Source: Candidatus Acidiferrales bacterium | GTDB lineage: Bacteria > Acidobacteriota > Terriglobia > Acidiferrales > UBA7541 | NCBI GenBank assembly: GCA_030037335.1 | Contig: JASHRN010000089.1 | Span: 1-42,916, forward strand | Reading direction: 5' to 3' | DNA: 42,916 nt | In this document: one piece after another, positions 17,150-25,254 of the stretch | How the letters are laid out: the number at the start of each line of letters is the position of its first letter | Position numbering within the stretch: the first letter of the stretch is position 1 | Notes under the pieces: generated by a model | The model's database searches: none | What the model was told of the DNA's origin: nothing | Seen by the model: the letters and a program-made list of their open reading frames with translations, nothing else | Translations under genes and position numbers: made by a program

Positions 17150-17187
17150 CACACCTCGAACCCGGCAAACGCGATTGAGGAGTTAAC

Positions 17188-18987
17188 ATGGCCACCACCA
17201 CAATTTCTCAAAACATGACGCGCGGCGGCGGATTTCTGATTTCTTCGTGCACGCCGGAGGAAGTGTTCACTCCCGCGGACATGAGTGGCGATCAAAGATT
17301 GATCGGGCAGACTGCGGAGGAATTTGTCACAAAGGAAGTTTTGCCGCGCATTCCGGAACTGGAACAGCATAAAGAAGGGTTGATGCCGCAGCTCTTGAAA
17401 AAGGCCGGAGAATTGGGACTGCTTGGCGGCGGAATTCCGGAAGAGTTCGGCGGGGCGGGCCTCGATAAGGTTTCCGCGGCACTGCTTTCGGAAAAGCTAG
17501 CGGCATACGCGTCGTTCGCTGTGACCCACGGCGGCCACGCCGGAATAGGAACGGTTCCGATCGTTTATTTTGGGACGGAAGAGCAGAAGAAAAAATATCT
17601 ACCGCGTATCGCCACGGGCGAAATTGTTTCGTGCTACTGCCTCTCCGAGCCGCAGGCCGGCTCCGACGCGCTCGCGTCGCGTACGCGCGCGGTGCTTTCG
17701 CCCGACGGAAAAAACTGGATCCTGAACGGCCAAAAAATGTGGATCACCAATGGCGGCTTCGCGGATTTGTTTGTGGTTTTCGCGAAAGTCGACGGGGAGA
17801 AGTTCTCCTGTTTCTTAGTGGAGCGCGGCGCGCCCGGATTTTCGGTCGGCGCAGAAGAAAAAAAGATGGGCATCAAGGGCAGCTCGACCGTGGCGCTATT
17901 TTTCGAGAACACGCCGGTGCCAAAGGAAAATCTGCTGCACGAAATCGGACGCGGGCACATCGTCGCCTTCAATACGCTGAACTCCGGACGATTCAGCCTG
18001 GGCGCGTATTGCCTCGGCGGCGCAAAAAAAACCTTGGAAGCGGCATCGAGGTACTCGAAAGAGCGAACAGCGTTCGGCAAGCAGCTCAGGCAGTTCGGCC
18101 TGATTGAAGCGAAGCTTGCAGAGATGGCCATTCGCATTTACGCCGCGGAATCGATGATTTATCGCATCGCCGGCCAAGTCGATGCAGCGACGGCAGCGAC
18201 TCCCGACGGCACAACGAAAACCGAGCAGGGCATGAAAATGCTCGAAGAATACGCCATCGAAAGCTCGATCAGCAAAGTATACGGCTCAGAGACGGTGGAT
18301 TATTGCGTCGACGAAGCTGTCCAGATTTTCGGCGGCTACGGATATCACGAAGATTATCCGGTCGCGCGCGCTTACCGCGACAGCCGCATCAACCGCATTT
18401 TCGAAGGTACGAATGAAATCAATCGCATGCTTATCATCCAGATGTTGATGAAGCGCGCGATGGCCGGCGTTCTGCCGCTCATTCCCGCAGCGATGAAGCT
18501 CGCCGAGGAAGTGCTCGCCGGGCCGTCAATGGAAGAGAGTGCAAGCGGAGAGTTCGCGCAGGAGGAGCGCGTCGTCGCCAATAACAAGAAGATTTTCCTG
18601 CTCGCTGCCGGCGCGGCAGTGCAGCGCTTCCGGGAGCAGCTTGCTGAACAGCAGGAGATCGTGGCTGCACTGGCGAACGTGGTGATGGAGATCTACGCAA
18701 TGGAGTCCTGCCTGCGCCGTGCACAGAAGGCGGCGAAAAGGAACGCGGGCGACGCCAGTTCGGCGATGGCGGACGCGACGCGCGTTTTCATTTCCGACGC
18801 CGCAGATCGCGCCGAACGCGAAGCGCACACCGCTCTTGCCGGAACCGTGGAAGGCGATGCGCTGCGCACGCAGCTTGCTGTGCTCCGCCGGTTCACCAAG
18901 CGCGACACAATCGACACGATTGCGCCCCGCCGCCGCATCGCCGGCACCGTTCTCGCCGGCGACCGCTACCCCTTCGAGGCCCGTTGA
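17188..18987 (+). CDS. Acyl-CoA dehydrogenase (VLCAD/ACAD9-like, long form)
   Basis: 599-residue FAD enzyme catalysing the first step of fatty-acid beta-oxidation, forming trans-2-enoyl-CoA. The N-terminal helical, middle beta and C-terminal helical ACAD domains occupy residues about 30-425: CYCLSEPQAGSDA at 149-161 contacts FAD and substrate, KMWITNGG at 183-190, and the catalytic base is E406 in RIFEGTNEI. FGGYGYHEDYPVARAYRDSR precedes it. Residues about 430-599 form the extra C-terminal helical domain found in very-long-chain and bacterial long-form dehydrogenases. GAGGAG just upstream supports the start. The gene lies after the repeat element and shares its stop with a possible TTG start of the next gene. 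Confidence 0.95.
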   Translation: MATTTISQNMTRGGGFLISSCTPEEVFTPADMSGDQRLIGQTAEEFVTKEVLPRIPELEQHKEGLMPQLLKKAGELGLLGGGIPEEFGGAGLDKVSAALLSEKLAAYASFAVTHGGHAGIGTVPIVYFGTEEQKKKYLPRIATGEIVSCYCLSEPQAGSDALASRTRAVLSPDGKNWILNGQKMWITNGGFADLFVVFAKVDGEKFSCFLVERGAPGFSVGAEEKKMGIKGSSTVALFFENTPVPKENLLHEIGRGHIVAFNTLNSGRFSLGAYCLGGAKKTLEAASRYSKERTAFGKQLRQFGLIEAKLAEMAIRIYAAESMIYRIAGQVDAATAATPDGTTKTEQGMKMLEEYAIESSISKVYGSETVDYCVDEAVQIFGGYGYHEDYPVARAYRDSRINRIFEGTNEINRMLIIQMLMKRAMAGVLPLIPAAMKLAEEVLAGPSMEESASGEFAQEERVVANNKKIFLLAAGAAVQRFREQLAEQQEIVAALANVVMEIYAMESCLRRAQKAAKRNAGDASSAMADATRVFISDAADRAEREAHTALAGTVEGDALRTQLAVLRRFTKRDTIDTIAPRRRIAGTVLAGDRYPFEAR

Positions 18988-19004
18988 AAGCGTACAACCT
19001 ACTG

Positions 19005-19550
19005 ATGTCTCAGCGACTTATCTGTGCGAGTTTTTTCTTCCTTTTGATCACGCCCAGGACGCTACCCGGCCAAACGAAATCCTCTGCGGATTTGGAACAG
19101 TCGGCCCGGAATTTCGTGCGTCAGTTCTACGACTGGTATGTCCCTCTAGCTCTTGGTGACGATTCGATCCCCGCCTTTAATTTCGCTTTGCAGCGCAGGG
19201 GTGCTTTGTTTAGCCCGGAGCTATTTCGCGCTTTGAAACAGGACTCCGAAGCTTCGGCAAAAGCGAATGGATACATCGTAGGGCTGGATTTTGATCCCTT
19301 CTTGAACAGTCAAGACCCGGATGACAGATACGAAGTCGGCAAAGTTACGCATGAAGAAGATAGCTATTCCGTAGAGGTTTTCGGGATTCAGTCTGGCAAG
19401 AAGAACGAAAAGCCCTCCGTGTTTGCCGTCGTAACGCGCAGAAACGGACGATGGCTCTTCGTAAATTTCCGCTATCCGAATTCTTCCGCTGTCGACCTCC
19501 TCAGCGTGTTACGCCGGCTTGCCCAAGACCGAGAGAAGCCGACCAAGTGA
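19005..19550 (+). CDS. Small secreted protein, DUF3828-like
   Basis: Protein of 181 residues from the ATG at 19005. A TTG at 18984, overlapping the dehydrogenase stop by 4 nt, would add seven residues and give translational coupling. The N-terminus is a probable signal peptide (SQRLICASFFFLLI, then TLPGQT). The mature part has ARNFVRQFYDWYVPLAL, a pattern seen in DUF3828-type proteins, and a C-terminal ending in a VVTRRNGRWLFVNFRYP beta-hairpin as in lumazine-like/NTF2-type domains of unknown function. Probably periplasmic. I do not recognise a biochemical role, and its relation to the acyl-CoA dehydrogenase is only positional. Confidence 0.7.
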   Translation: MSQRLICASFFFLLITPRTLPGQTKSSADLEQSARNFVRQFYDWYVPLALGDDSIPAFNFALQRRGALFSPELFRALKQDSEASAKANGYIVGLDFDPFLNSQDPDDRYEVGKVTHEEDSYSVEVFGIQSGKKNEKPSVFAVVTRRNGRWLFVNFRYPNSSAVDLLSVLRRLAQDREKPTK

Positions 19551-19712
19551 AGGCAAATGCAAACTCTCGCACATTCATGGAAGGTAAGTCCCCAAATGGT
19601 CAATTTGATCGCGCCGGCGATCGGGCTAAGTGACTGAGACGGAAGCGCTTCAGTGCTGACTCTTTCGGCCAGTAATTTGCATCTAAGTGAGCGGGGGGTA
19701 GGTGATCCAGAG

Positions 19713-20009
19713 ATGCAAATCCGTCGAATTCCCAAGTGGGTGTATTGGTGTGCTGCTGCACTGATTGCGCTTAACACTTATTTCTTTCAGGAACTGATTG
19801 CCGCTGAGCTGCTCTTCGGGATTGTTTTCGGAAGCTTTCTTTTGGTGCTTCTGGCGATCTACATCGTTGGCGAAGCGGGCGACCGGGGGCTGGGATGGGT
19901 AGAGGCGAACCGGCGAGGTATGGCGGCTGGAGCGCGCCGGCAATGGGGCCGGGTGGAAGCGGTCAGTAAAAAGACATTCCACCGTCCACATTCAGAGTCT
20001 GCCCGGTGA
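19713..20009 (+). CDS. Small membrane protein of unknown function
   Basis: 98 residues from the ATG at 19713 (MQIRRIPKWVYW); a GTG at 19653 would add 20 non-hydrophobic residues. Two transmembrane segments are visible: about 10-27 (VYWCAAALIALNTYFF) and about 32-56 (AAELLFGIVFGSFLLVLLAIYIVGEAG), followed by a basic cytoplasmic tail (Arg/Lys-rich). Its last 47 nt overlap the 3' end of the convergent SDR gene, so the exact C-terminus is less certain. No family recognised; hydrophobicity and charge distribution argue it is real. Confidence 0.55.
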   Translation: MQIRRIPKWVYWCAAALIALNTYFFQELIAAELLFGIVFGSFLLVLLAIYIVGEAGDRGLGWVEANRRGMAAGARRQWGRVEAVSKKTFHRPHSESAR

Positions 20010-20745
20010 TTGCGGCTGACTGAGAAGAGGCGAGGAAGAGCGCGGCGTCCGCCACATCGGCGGCCGTTTGAGGCTTTCCTTGTAAGATGCGCTCAAGAAA
20101 GCTCTTAAAGAGCTCATCCGGGTCGGCATGAAGCCGCTCGGCCAATCTTTTGCCGAGCGACTGGGACATTTCCGTTTCTGGCACAGGCCCTGGGCAGATC
20201 GCATTCACGCGAACCCCTTGGCGCGCCGCCTCCGCTGCTACCGTCCGGGTAAATCCCACCAAGCCTGCCTTTGACGCCGCATACGGCCCATTCCATTGAA
20301 AAGCAGCTTTCGCCGCGACGCTCGAAATGTTTATGATTGCGCCGGAGCCGCGCTGGTACATTTCGGGCAGGACCAGACGCGTCATTAGAAAGGGTCCGCG
20401 CAGATTCACGGCTATAACTTCATCCCATTCGTCAGGAAGCACTTCTTCGACGGCCTTCACTGGGCCGAGGACGCCAGCGTTGTTGACGAGAATGTCTATA
20501 CGGCCAAATTGGGTGCGAGCGGCTTGCACAATGGCCCGACAATCCGATTCCTGAGAGACGTCGGCCGGGATGGCTGCGGCTCTATGGCCGCCGGACTTGA
20601 GCTCTGCGGCTACCGCATCGATTTGCGATTGGGTGCGTGCGGTCACCAGAATGGCCGCGCCCTCACGGGCGAAGCGAAGGGCGATGGCACGACCGATTCC
20701 GCGGCCGGCTCCTGTGACAATGGCAACCTGGCCTGAAAGCAGCAT
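19963..20745 (-). CDS. SDR family oxidoreductase (FabG-like)
   Basis: 260-residue classical short-chain dehydrogenase/reductase. The start at 20745 (ATG) has AGGAG 7 nt upstream; a TTG two codons earlier is less likely. Cofactor motif T-G-A-G-R-G-I-G at 11-18, NNAG at 88-91, catalytic Ser in INISSVAAK (141/142), Y155 and K159 in YAASKAG, then NAICPGPV and the C-terminal DVADAALFLASSQSAAITGQTLNVDGGMSF. R16 in the glycine motif and TAR after strand 2 suggest NADP(H). Likely substrate is a 3-oxoacyl thioester or small alcohol/ketone; it is not next to fatty-acid synthase genes. It is divergent from ispH. Confidence 0.93.
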   Translation of the reverse strand: MLLSGQVAIVTGAGRGIGRAIALRFAREGAAILVTARTQSQIDAVAAELKSGGHRAAAIPADVSQESDCRAIVQAARTQFGRIDILVNNAGVLGPVKAVEEVLPDEWDEVIAVNLRGPFLMTRLVLPEMYQRGSGAIINISSVAAKAAFQWNGPYAASKAGLVGFTRTVAAEAARQGVRVNAICPGPVPETEMSQSLGKRLAERLHADPDELFKSFLERILQGKPQTAADVADAALFLASSQSAAITGQTLNVDGGMSFY

Positions 20746-20880
20746 GTGCAAGCTCCTGTTTCAAGGATCGAGGACTACAGACCGAAATATCATCAAGGCT
20801 GCAGTAGGCTGATTGCAAGGGAATTAGCTGCTCAGGAAAGCAGTGACGCTGTGGGGCAGAATGGGGTAACATAAGCTTCC

Positions 20881-21876
20881 ATGCCTACTGACATCTGGAA
20901 CATACAGGGTTCAAACAGAAGCGAAAACGGCAGAAAAACGCTGGTGCGCGTGCGCCCGCGCGGCTTTTGCGCCGGAGTGGTGCGCGCAGTCGACATTGTC
21001 GAACTGGCGCTCGAAGCATATGGCGCGCCGGTTTACGTGCACCATGAGATCGTGCACAACCGCCATGTTGTCGAACAATTGCGGCAGCGGGGCGCGATTT
21101 TCGTGGAAGCTATCGGCGAGGTGCCGATCGGCGCGGTGCTGGTTTTCAGCGCGCATGGGGTTCCACCGCGCGTGCGTGAAGAGGCGAAAGAGCGGCAGCT
21201 GCGCGTGATTGATGCCACGTGCCCGCTGGTGACAAAAGTGCATCTCGAGGCGCGAAAATTCGCACGCGAGGGCCGGACGCTGATTTTGATCGGGCACCGC
21301 GACCATCAGGAGATTGTGGGCACTTCGGGAGAAGCGCCGCTGCAAACCGTGGTGGTGGGAAGCGTGGAAGAAGTTGACCGGTTGCAACTGGAAGATCCGG
21401 AGCGGCTGGCGTTTTTGACTCAGACGACGCTGAGCCTCTATGATACCCAGGAAATTGTGACGCGGTTGCGACAGCGCTTTCCCAAAATTCTGGGTCCTGC
21501 TTCAGATGACATTTGTTACGCGACGCAGAATCGCCAAGAAGCCGTTGAGGCGCTGACACGCGAAGTCGACATGATTTTAGTCGTGGGCTCGGCGAACAGT
21601 TCAAATTCCAACCGGCTGGTGGAAGTGGCGCAACGCGCGGGTGTAGCAGCGCGATTGATCGAAGATGGAAATGATTTGAAGGAAGAGTGGTTCAAGGGAA
21701 TTTCGCGGCTGGGATTGACGGCAGGGGCATCGGCTCCGGAAATTCTGGTCGAGCAGGTGAGCCAGCGACTGGCGAATTTTGGATTCACGGATCAGCGCGA
21801 TTTGGATTTGATCCGTGAAGATGTGCGGTTCACGTTGCCTCCGGAGCTTGCGGCGCAAAAATCCGGAACGCGATAA
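20881..21876 (+). CDS. ispH: 4-hydroxy-3-methylbut-2-enyl diphosphate reductase
   Basis: 331-residue [4Fe-4S] enzyme of the last step of the MEP isoprenoid pathway, giving IPP and DMAPP. The three cluster cysteines are C30 in RGFCAGV, C114 in IDATCPLVTKVH and C212 in DDICYATQNRQ. Substrate-binding residues are seen in HHEIVHNRHVVEQL, SAHGVPP, GHRDHQEIVGT, QTTLS, GSANSSNSNRLVEVA and TAGASAPE. An N-terminal extension of about 20 residues precedes the usual start, and no clear ribosome site is seen before the ATG. The downstream arginase-fold gene begins 34 bp later on the same strand. Confidence 0.97.
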   Translation: MPTDIWNIQGSNRSENGRKTLVRVRPRGFCAGVVRAVDIVELALEAYGAPVYVHHEIVHNRHVVEQLRQRGAIFVEAIGEVPIGAVLVFSAHGVPPRVREEAKERQLRVIDATCPLVTKVHLEARKFAREGRTLILIGHRDHQEIVGTSGEAPLQTVVVGSVEEVDRLQLEDPERLAFLTQTTLSLYDTQEIVTRLRQRFPKILGPASDDICYATQNRQEAVEALTREVDMILVVGSANSSNSNRLVEVAQRAGVAARLIEDGNDLKEEWFKGISRLGLTAGASAPEILVEQVSQRLANFGFTDQRDLDLIREDVRFTLPPELAAQKSGTR

Positions 21877-21910
21877 GCAAATTCCGTTAGAAAATTTCGA
21901 GGAGAACCTG

Positions 21911-23047
21911 ATGGCGGTACGAATCGTCCGCCAACCAAAACAGATTGTCGTGCTGGGCGCGCCGACAAGCGCCGCTGCGATGTCGGCTGGCCACGAAAAA
22001 GCTCCCCAAGCCTTGCGGCAAGCAGGGCTGATTGAAAAGCTGCAGGCGATTGGCTATAGCGTCACCGATATGGGCGACGATCCCGTCGAAACCTATCAAC
22101 CAGATCAAGAGAGTCCGCGCGCACGGAATTTGGTACGCGTGGTGGCATCGCTCGAAGCACTGAAGCCGCGTGTGGAGTCTGCCGTCAAAACGGGCGGCTT
22201 GGCTTTGATTCTGAGCGGCGATTGCTCGTCGGCGCTGGCGACCGTGGCTGGCGTCAGGCGCTATTATCGCGGCGCGAGCATAGTTTATATGGACAGTGAC
22301 GCGGATTTGAACGTGCCGGCGACTTCGCCTTCAGGATGCGTCGATGGAATGGTGGTGGCGCATCTGACAGGGCGCGGCGCGGCGGAGATGGTGCGATTCT
22401 GGAGCGAGCCGCCGCTGGTGAGAGACCCCGATGTGGCGTTGTTTGGCGTTTCGCGGTTGGATGCGCCGGAGAAAGGCGTGCTTTCGCAGACGGCGATTCG
22501 GTGTTTTCGCGCGGTAGACGTGCGGAAAATGGGGACGTCGGCCGCTGCGGAGATGGCCATTGAGCGAATTCACGGTGGGAAAAACGAGCTCGTCTTGCAT
22601 CTGGACGTGGATGTGATTTCGAGCGAGGATTTTGCGGCGACGGACTTGCCCGGCAGCAGAGACGGCTTGCGACTCGATGAAGTGCGCGAAGCGCTGACGG
22701 TGATGGCAAAGCAGCCGCGGCTCGTGGCGCTCGAAATTGCGGCATACAATCCCGAGCGCGACTCGGATGGGCGCGGCGCAAAATTGATTGTCGAACTGAT
22801 TGCGGCGGCGCTTGCCGCCCGGCTCGCTACGCAGAACGAAGAACAAAAGGAAGCGCAAAAAGAACAGCAAGCCGCGGCTCCTGCCGTCGCAAACGGAGGG
22901 AATGTTTCCGAGCCAACGGCAAATGCGGAAGCTCCATCCGCGCAGGCGAATGCTGTCAGCGCGTCCGCTGAGGCACCAGACTCCACAACCGAAAGTCCGG
23001 CCGACAATGAATCGCCGGAGCACCTCACTTCGGCTTCGGGCGAATAG
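21911..23047 (+). CDS. Arginase/agmatinase-fold protein lacking canonical His metal ligands
   Basis: 378 residues from ATG 21911, chosen because CGAGGAGAA lies just upstream; an in-frame start at 21815 would overlap ispH. The ureohydrolase fold is recognisable, but the metal site is altered: where arginases have G-G-D-H this protein has S-G-D-C (102-105), and where they have D-A-H-x-D it has D128-S-D130-A-D132. The last pair, D232-V-D234 in LHLDVDVISSEDFA, and E276 in ALEIAAYNPERDSDGRGA are kept. Thus both histidine ligands are replaced by Cys and Asp. Residues about 308-378 form a low-complexity Ala/Glu/Ser/Pro tail. It may bind another metal or have lost hydrolase activity. Co-directional with ispH. 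Confidence 0.82.
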   Translation: MAVRIVRQPKQIVVLGAPTSAAAMSAGHEKAPQALRQAGLIEKLQAIGYSVTDMGDDPVETYQPDQESPRARNLVRVVASLEALKPRVESAVKTGGLALILSGDCSSALATVAGVRRYYRGASIVYMDSDADLNVPATSPSGCVDGMVVAHLTGRGAAEMVRFWSEPPLVRDPDVALFGVSRLDAPEKGVLSQTAIRCFRAVDVRKMGTSAAAEMAIERIHGGKNELVLHLDVDVISSEDFAATDLPGSRDGLRLDEVREALTVMAKQPRLVALEIAAYNPERDSDGRGAKLIVELIAAALAARLATQNEEQKEAQKEQQAAAPAVANGGNVSEPTANAEAPSAQANAVSASAEAPDSTTESPADNESPEHLTSASGE

Positions 23048-23123
23048 AATTCCGCAGGCATTTCCCTTCCCTGAATCTCAAATCCATAGAAACTGCTTCT
23101 GGCACAGGGCATAATTTGCGTCC

Positions 23124-24251
23124 ATGAAGATTCTGTCGCACAGCAGAAAGAAGCCAATGAAAAAGCGGATTAGCCCGCGAAAAGCGCTGGAAAACTTTTC
23201 CGAGCGGCCGGCAATGCTTGAAGGCCGCCGAGACAAGCTGCGCTTGGATATGAACGAAAGCATGATGGGATGTTCGCCAAGGGTGCGCGCTGCTTTGCGT
23301 CGGCTAAGTACCGAAGAAATTTCTATGTATCCGGAGAGGGAGCACGCGACGGCCAAGATCGCGCGCTTCTTTGGCACGTCCCCAAAAGAAACAGTGCTCA
23401 CCGCGGGAATTGACGATGCGCTGCGGCTGATAGCGGATGTTTTCATTGAGCGCCGCCGAAAGGTCCTACTGGCCGAACCGACCTTTCCGATGTACCGGTT
23501 TCATGCTGAGCAGCGCGAGGCGCTGATTCATTCGCTTCATTGCGATGAGGATATGCGGTTCCCGCTGGATGCGGTTCTGCATGCGCTGCAGCAGGCTCCT
23601 GCGATCTTCTTTTTGGCAAATCCGAATAATCCGACCGGAACGCTGCTCCGTAAAGGAGAGCTTGAAAGAATTCTGACTGCGGCTGAGCGCACCTTGGTGG
23701 TTGTGGATGAGGCGTATTTCGAATTTTCCGGCGTCACAGTGTTGCCGTGGATCGTGCGGCGCGAAAACCTTGTGGTGACGCGCACGCTCTCGAAAGCCAC
23801 CGGGTTGGCGGGACTGCGAATCGGCTGTATTTTTGCGCACGAGGCAACGGCAAAACTATTCAAGCGCGCGCAAGGGCCATTTCCAGTTGGAGTCGCGTCG
23901 CTGGTCGCGGCGGAGGCAGCACTTCGAGATTCTGCCTTCACGCGTCAAGCCGTCGAAGAAATAACGCGTGGCCGAGAGATTCTTCAGCGTGGGCTGGAGG
24001 CGATGTATGTTCGTAGCTTTCCGAGCGCGGCAAATTTCGTCCTGGCGGACTTTGGTCCGCGTGGCCCAGAGATAATTCGATCGCTGGAGCGACGCGGCAT
24101 TCTGATTCGCGACCAAAGCGCGAGCCCCGGCCGTCCCGGATTCGTGAGGATTACGGCTGGCACTCCCTCGCAGATGCGGCGGTTTCTAAGGGAACTTGAG
24201 CGCGTGCTTTACCGGCTCAAGCGTGCTTCGCGCGCGTTGCCAAGTGAATAA
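23124..24251 (+). CDS. PLP-dependent aminotransferase, histidinol-phosphate aminotransferase-like
   Basis: 375-residue fold-type I aminotransferase of class I/II. N-P-N-N-P-T-G at 166-172, D195-E-A-Y198 in VVVDEAYFEFSG, the PLP lysine K224 in RTLSKATGLAGLRIG and the substrate-carboxylate arginine in GFVRITAGT are present. The early LDMNESMMGCSPRVRAAL and MYPEREHATAKIARFFG are typical of the HisC group. It would convert imidazole-acetol phosphate and glutamate, or an aromatic keto acid. No his genes are adjacent, so HisC versus an aromatic or phosphonate aminotransferase is undecided. An ATG 33 nt downstream (23157) with AGAAAGAAG before it is an alternative start. Its 3' end overlaps the convergent 52-residue membrane gene by 35 bp. 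Confidence 0.88.
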   Translation: MKILSHSRKKPMKKRISPRKALENFSERPAMLEGRRDKLRLDMNESMMGCSPRVRAALRRLSTEEISMYPEREHATAKIARFFGTSPKETVLTAGIDDALRLIADVFIERRRKVLLAEPTFPMYRFHAEQREALIHSLHCDEDMRFPLDAVLHALQQAPAIFFLANPNNPTGTLLRKGELERILTAAERTLVVVDEAYFEFSGVTVLPWIVRRENLVVTRTLSKATGLAGLRIGCIFAHEATAKLFKRAQGPFPVGVASLVAAEAALRDSAFTRQAVEEITRGREILQRGLEAMYVRSFPSAANFVLADFGPRGPEIIRSLERRGILIRDQSASPGRPGFVRITAGTPSQMRRFLRELERVLYRLKRASRALPSE

Positions 24252-24375
24252 TGAAGAAAATAATCGCGAAGGCTAAAAGCAAATGGATCAGACCGGCCAC
24301 CACGTGAAAAACGACAAAAGCGCAAATCCACGCAATTAGCAATAGGATTGCTAAAGTCAGAAAAAGGAATTTCAT
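24217..24375 (-). CDS. 52-residue lmo0937-like membrane protein
   Basis: Small gene read directly from the minus strand: ATG at 24375 with a perfect AGGAGG (24381-24386) 5 nt upstream, stop TGA at 24217-24219. The product starts MKFLFLTLAILLLIAWIC and continues AFVVFHVVAGLIHLLLAFAIIFFIIHLATRAKHA in two hydrophobic helices with a G-L-I-H-L-L turn. This is the layout of the lmo0937 family of tiny two-helix membrane proteins, which are often stress-induced. It lies 66 bp after the general-stress-like gene on the same strand and overlaps the end of the aminotransferase gene. Function unknown. Confidence 0.8.
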   Translation of the reverse strand: MKFLFLTLAILLLIAWICAFVVFHVVAGLIHLLLAFAIIFFIIHLATRAKHA

Positions 24376-24441
24376 GGGATCCTCCTGAGAGCCATTATTG
24401 GGCCTTTGATTCGCGGCCTGATTCGGAGCGTGGGACGAAGA

Positions 24442-24891
24442 TTATTCATCGCCTGCCGCTCGCTTCTCCACCTCTCGCTCTTTCTTGGCGATCCGACCCT
24501 CTCTCGCTTCGTCGATTTCTTTCGCTCCGTTTCGCGTCAGAACTCCCTTCGCGGATTCGATCTGGCCGGCAGAATCGCAATAGACACAGAACAAAACTCC
24601 GCCTTCTTGCACGCGAATTTCGCAAATCGCTGCTTCCGATGCAGAGATTCCCAGACTTGCAAGCGTCGCAGCGATCGAAGCGCCCCGCGATGCCGTTATT
24701 ATTGCGTCGGGGCGCATGGATGAGCATGGGCCTGCATCCGCGGGTCCAGCGATCGGTTCCGGCGGAAGCGTAGAAAAATCGGCCGGTGAAAAACCGGCTG
24801 AGATCAATTCATTGGCAGCGCGCTCACAATTACCGCGCGCCTCGAAGATGCCAAACACTGCTGTTTTGTTTTCTGCCATAGCGTTTTCCAT
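24442..24891 (-). CDS. General stress protein 17M-like domain protein
   Basis: 149-residue protein with the GSP17M/YflT-type domain at the N-terminus: KTAVFGIFEARGNCERAANELISAGFSPADFSTL, the beta-alpha-beta start typical of the family. A Gly/Ala-rich middle (ASRGASIAATLASLGISASEAA) is followed by GGVLFCVYCDSAGQIESAKGVLTRNGAKEI, matching the C-terminal half. The end is a charged helix (Glu/Lys/Arg-rich). The second Met (four residues in, at 24879) has GGAAAA before it and may be the true start. It probably forms a stress-response unit with the small membrane gene at 24217-24375. Biochemical role not known. Confidence 0.75.
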   Translation of the reverse strand: MENAMAENKTAVFGIFEARGNCERAANELISAGFSPADFSTLPPEPIAGPADAGPCSSMRPDAIITASRGASIAATLASLGISASEAAICEIRVQEGGVLFCVYCDSAGQIESAKGVLTRNGAKEIDEAREGRIAKKEREVEKRAAGDE

Positions 24892-25063
24892 TTCTTAAAG
24901 TTCTATTCTTGAAACCTGAGGTTCTAAGTGCGACAGTTGCGCGGCTTCTTGGACATGTTCATTGGTACCACCTTATCAGGAACGGAGAATAGCGCTATCG
25001 AGGAAAGGACTGAGCGCGGTAGTGAGTTTTGTGCAGGGTTGGGTCGTGCTAACCTGATGCCGC

Positions 25064-25151
25064 GCCCGGGTGGCGGAATGGCATACGCAGGGGACTTAAA
25101 ATCCTCGGACCTTAAACGGTCGTGCGGGTTCGACTCCCGCCCCGGGCACCA
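25064..25151 (+). tRNA. tRNA-Leu (anticodon UAA)
   Basis: Complete cloverleaf with encoded CCA. The acceptor GCCCGGG (25064-25070) pairs with CCCGGGC (25141-25147), discriminator A at 25148, CCA at 25149-25151. The anticodon arm is GGGGA-CTTAAAA-TCCTC with TAA at 25097-25099. A long variable arm (CGGACCTTAAACGGTCG) identifies it as class II, and the T arm is GCGGG-TTCGACT-CCCGC. It reads UUA/UUG leucine codons. The 172 bp before it contain no gene that I can support. Confidence 0.97.
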
Positions 25152-25174
25152 GATTTTTCTGGCCCTAACTTGCA

Positions 25175-25206
25175 GTGCGCGCGATCGAGTTGCACGGCTT
25201 TTTTTT
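25175..25206 (+). terminator. Probable terminator after tRNA-Leu
   Basis: A GTGC...GCAC stem (25175-25178 with 25192-25195) within a GC-rich stretch is followed by GGC and eight T (25199-25206). The stem is short, but the T-run is the longest near here and fits the end of the tRNA transcript. CCAGA-TTTT-TCTGG directly at the tRNA 3' end is a second small hairpin. Confidence 0.4.
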
Positions 25207-25254
25207 GAATTTGATCCTTCGCGCTTGAGGCGCGCTGGCGTATGATTTCACGCC

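Noticed and set aside
23124-24251. Firm call as hisC
   Set aside because: Aminotransferase motifs are clear, but no histidine genes are linked and related enzymes use aromatic or other keto acids.
24928-25245. 105-codon plus-strand frame
   Set aside because: It runs straight through the complete tRNA-Leu gene, so it cannot be a real protein-coding gene.
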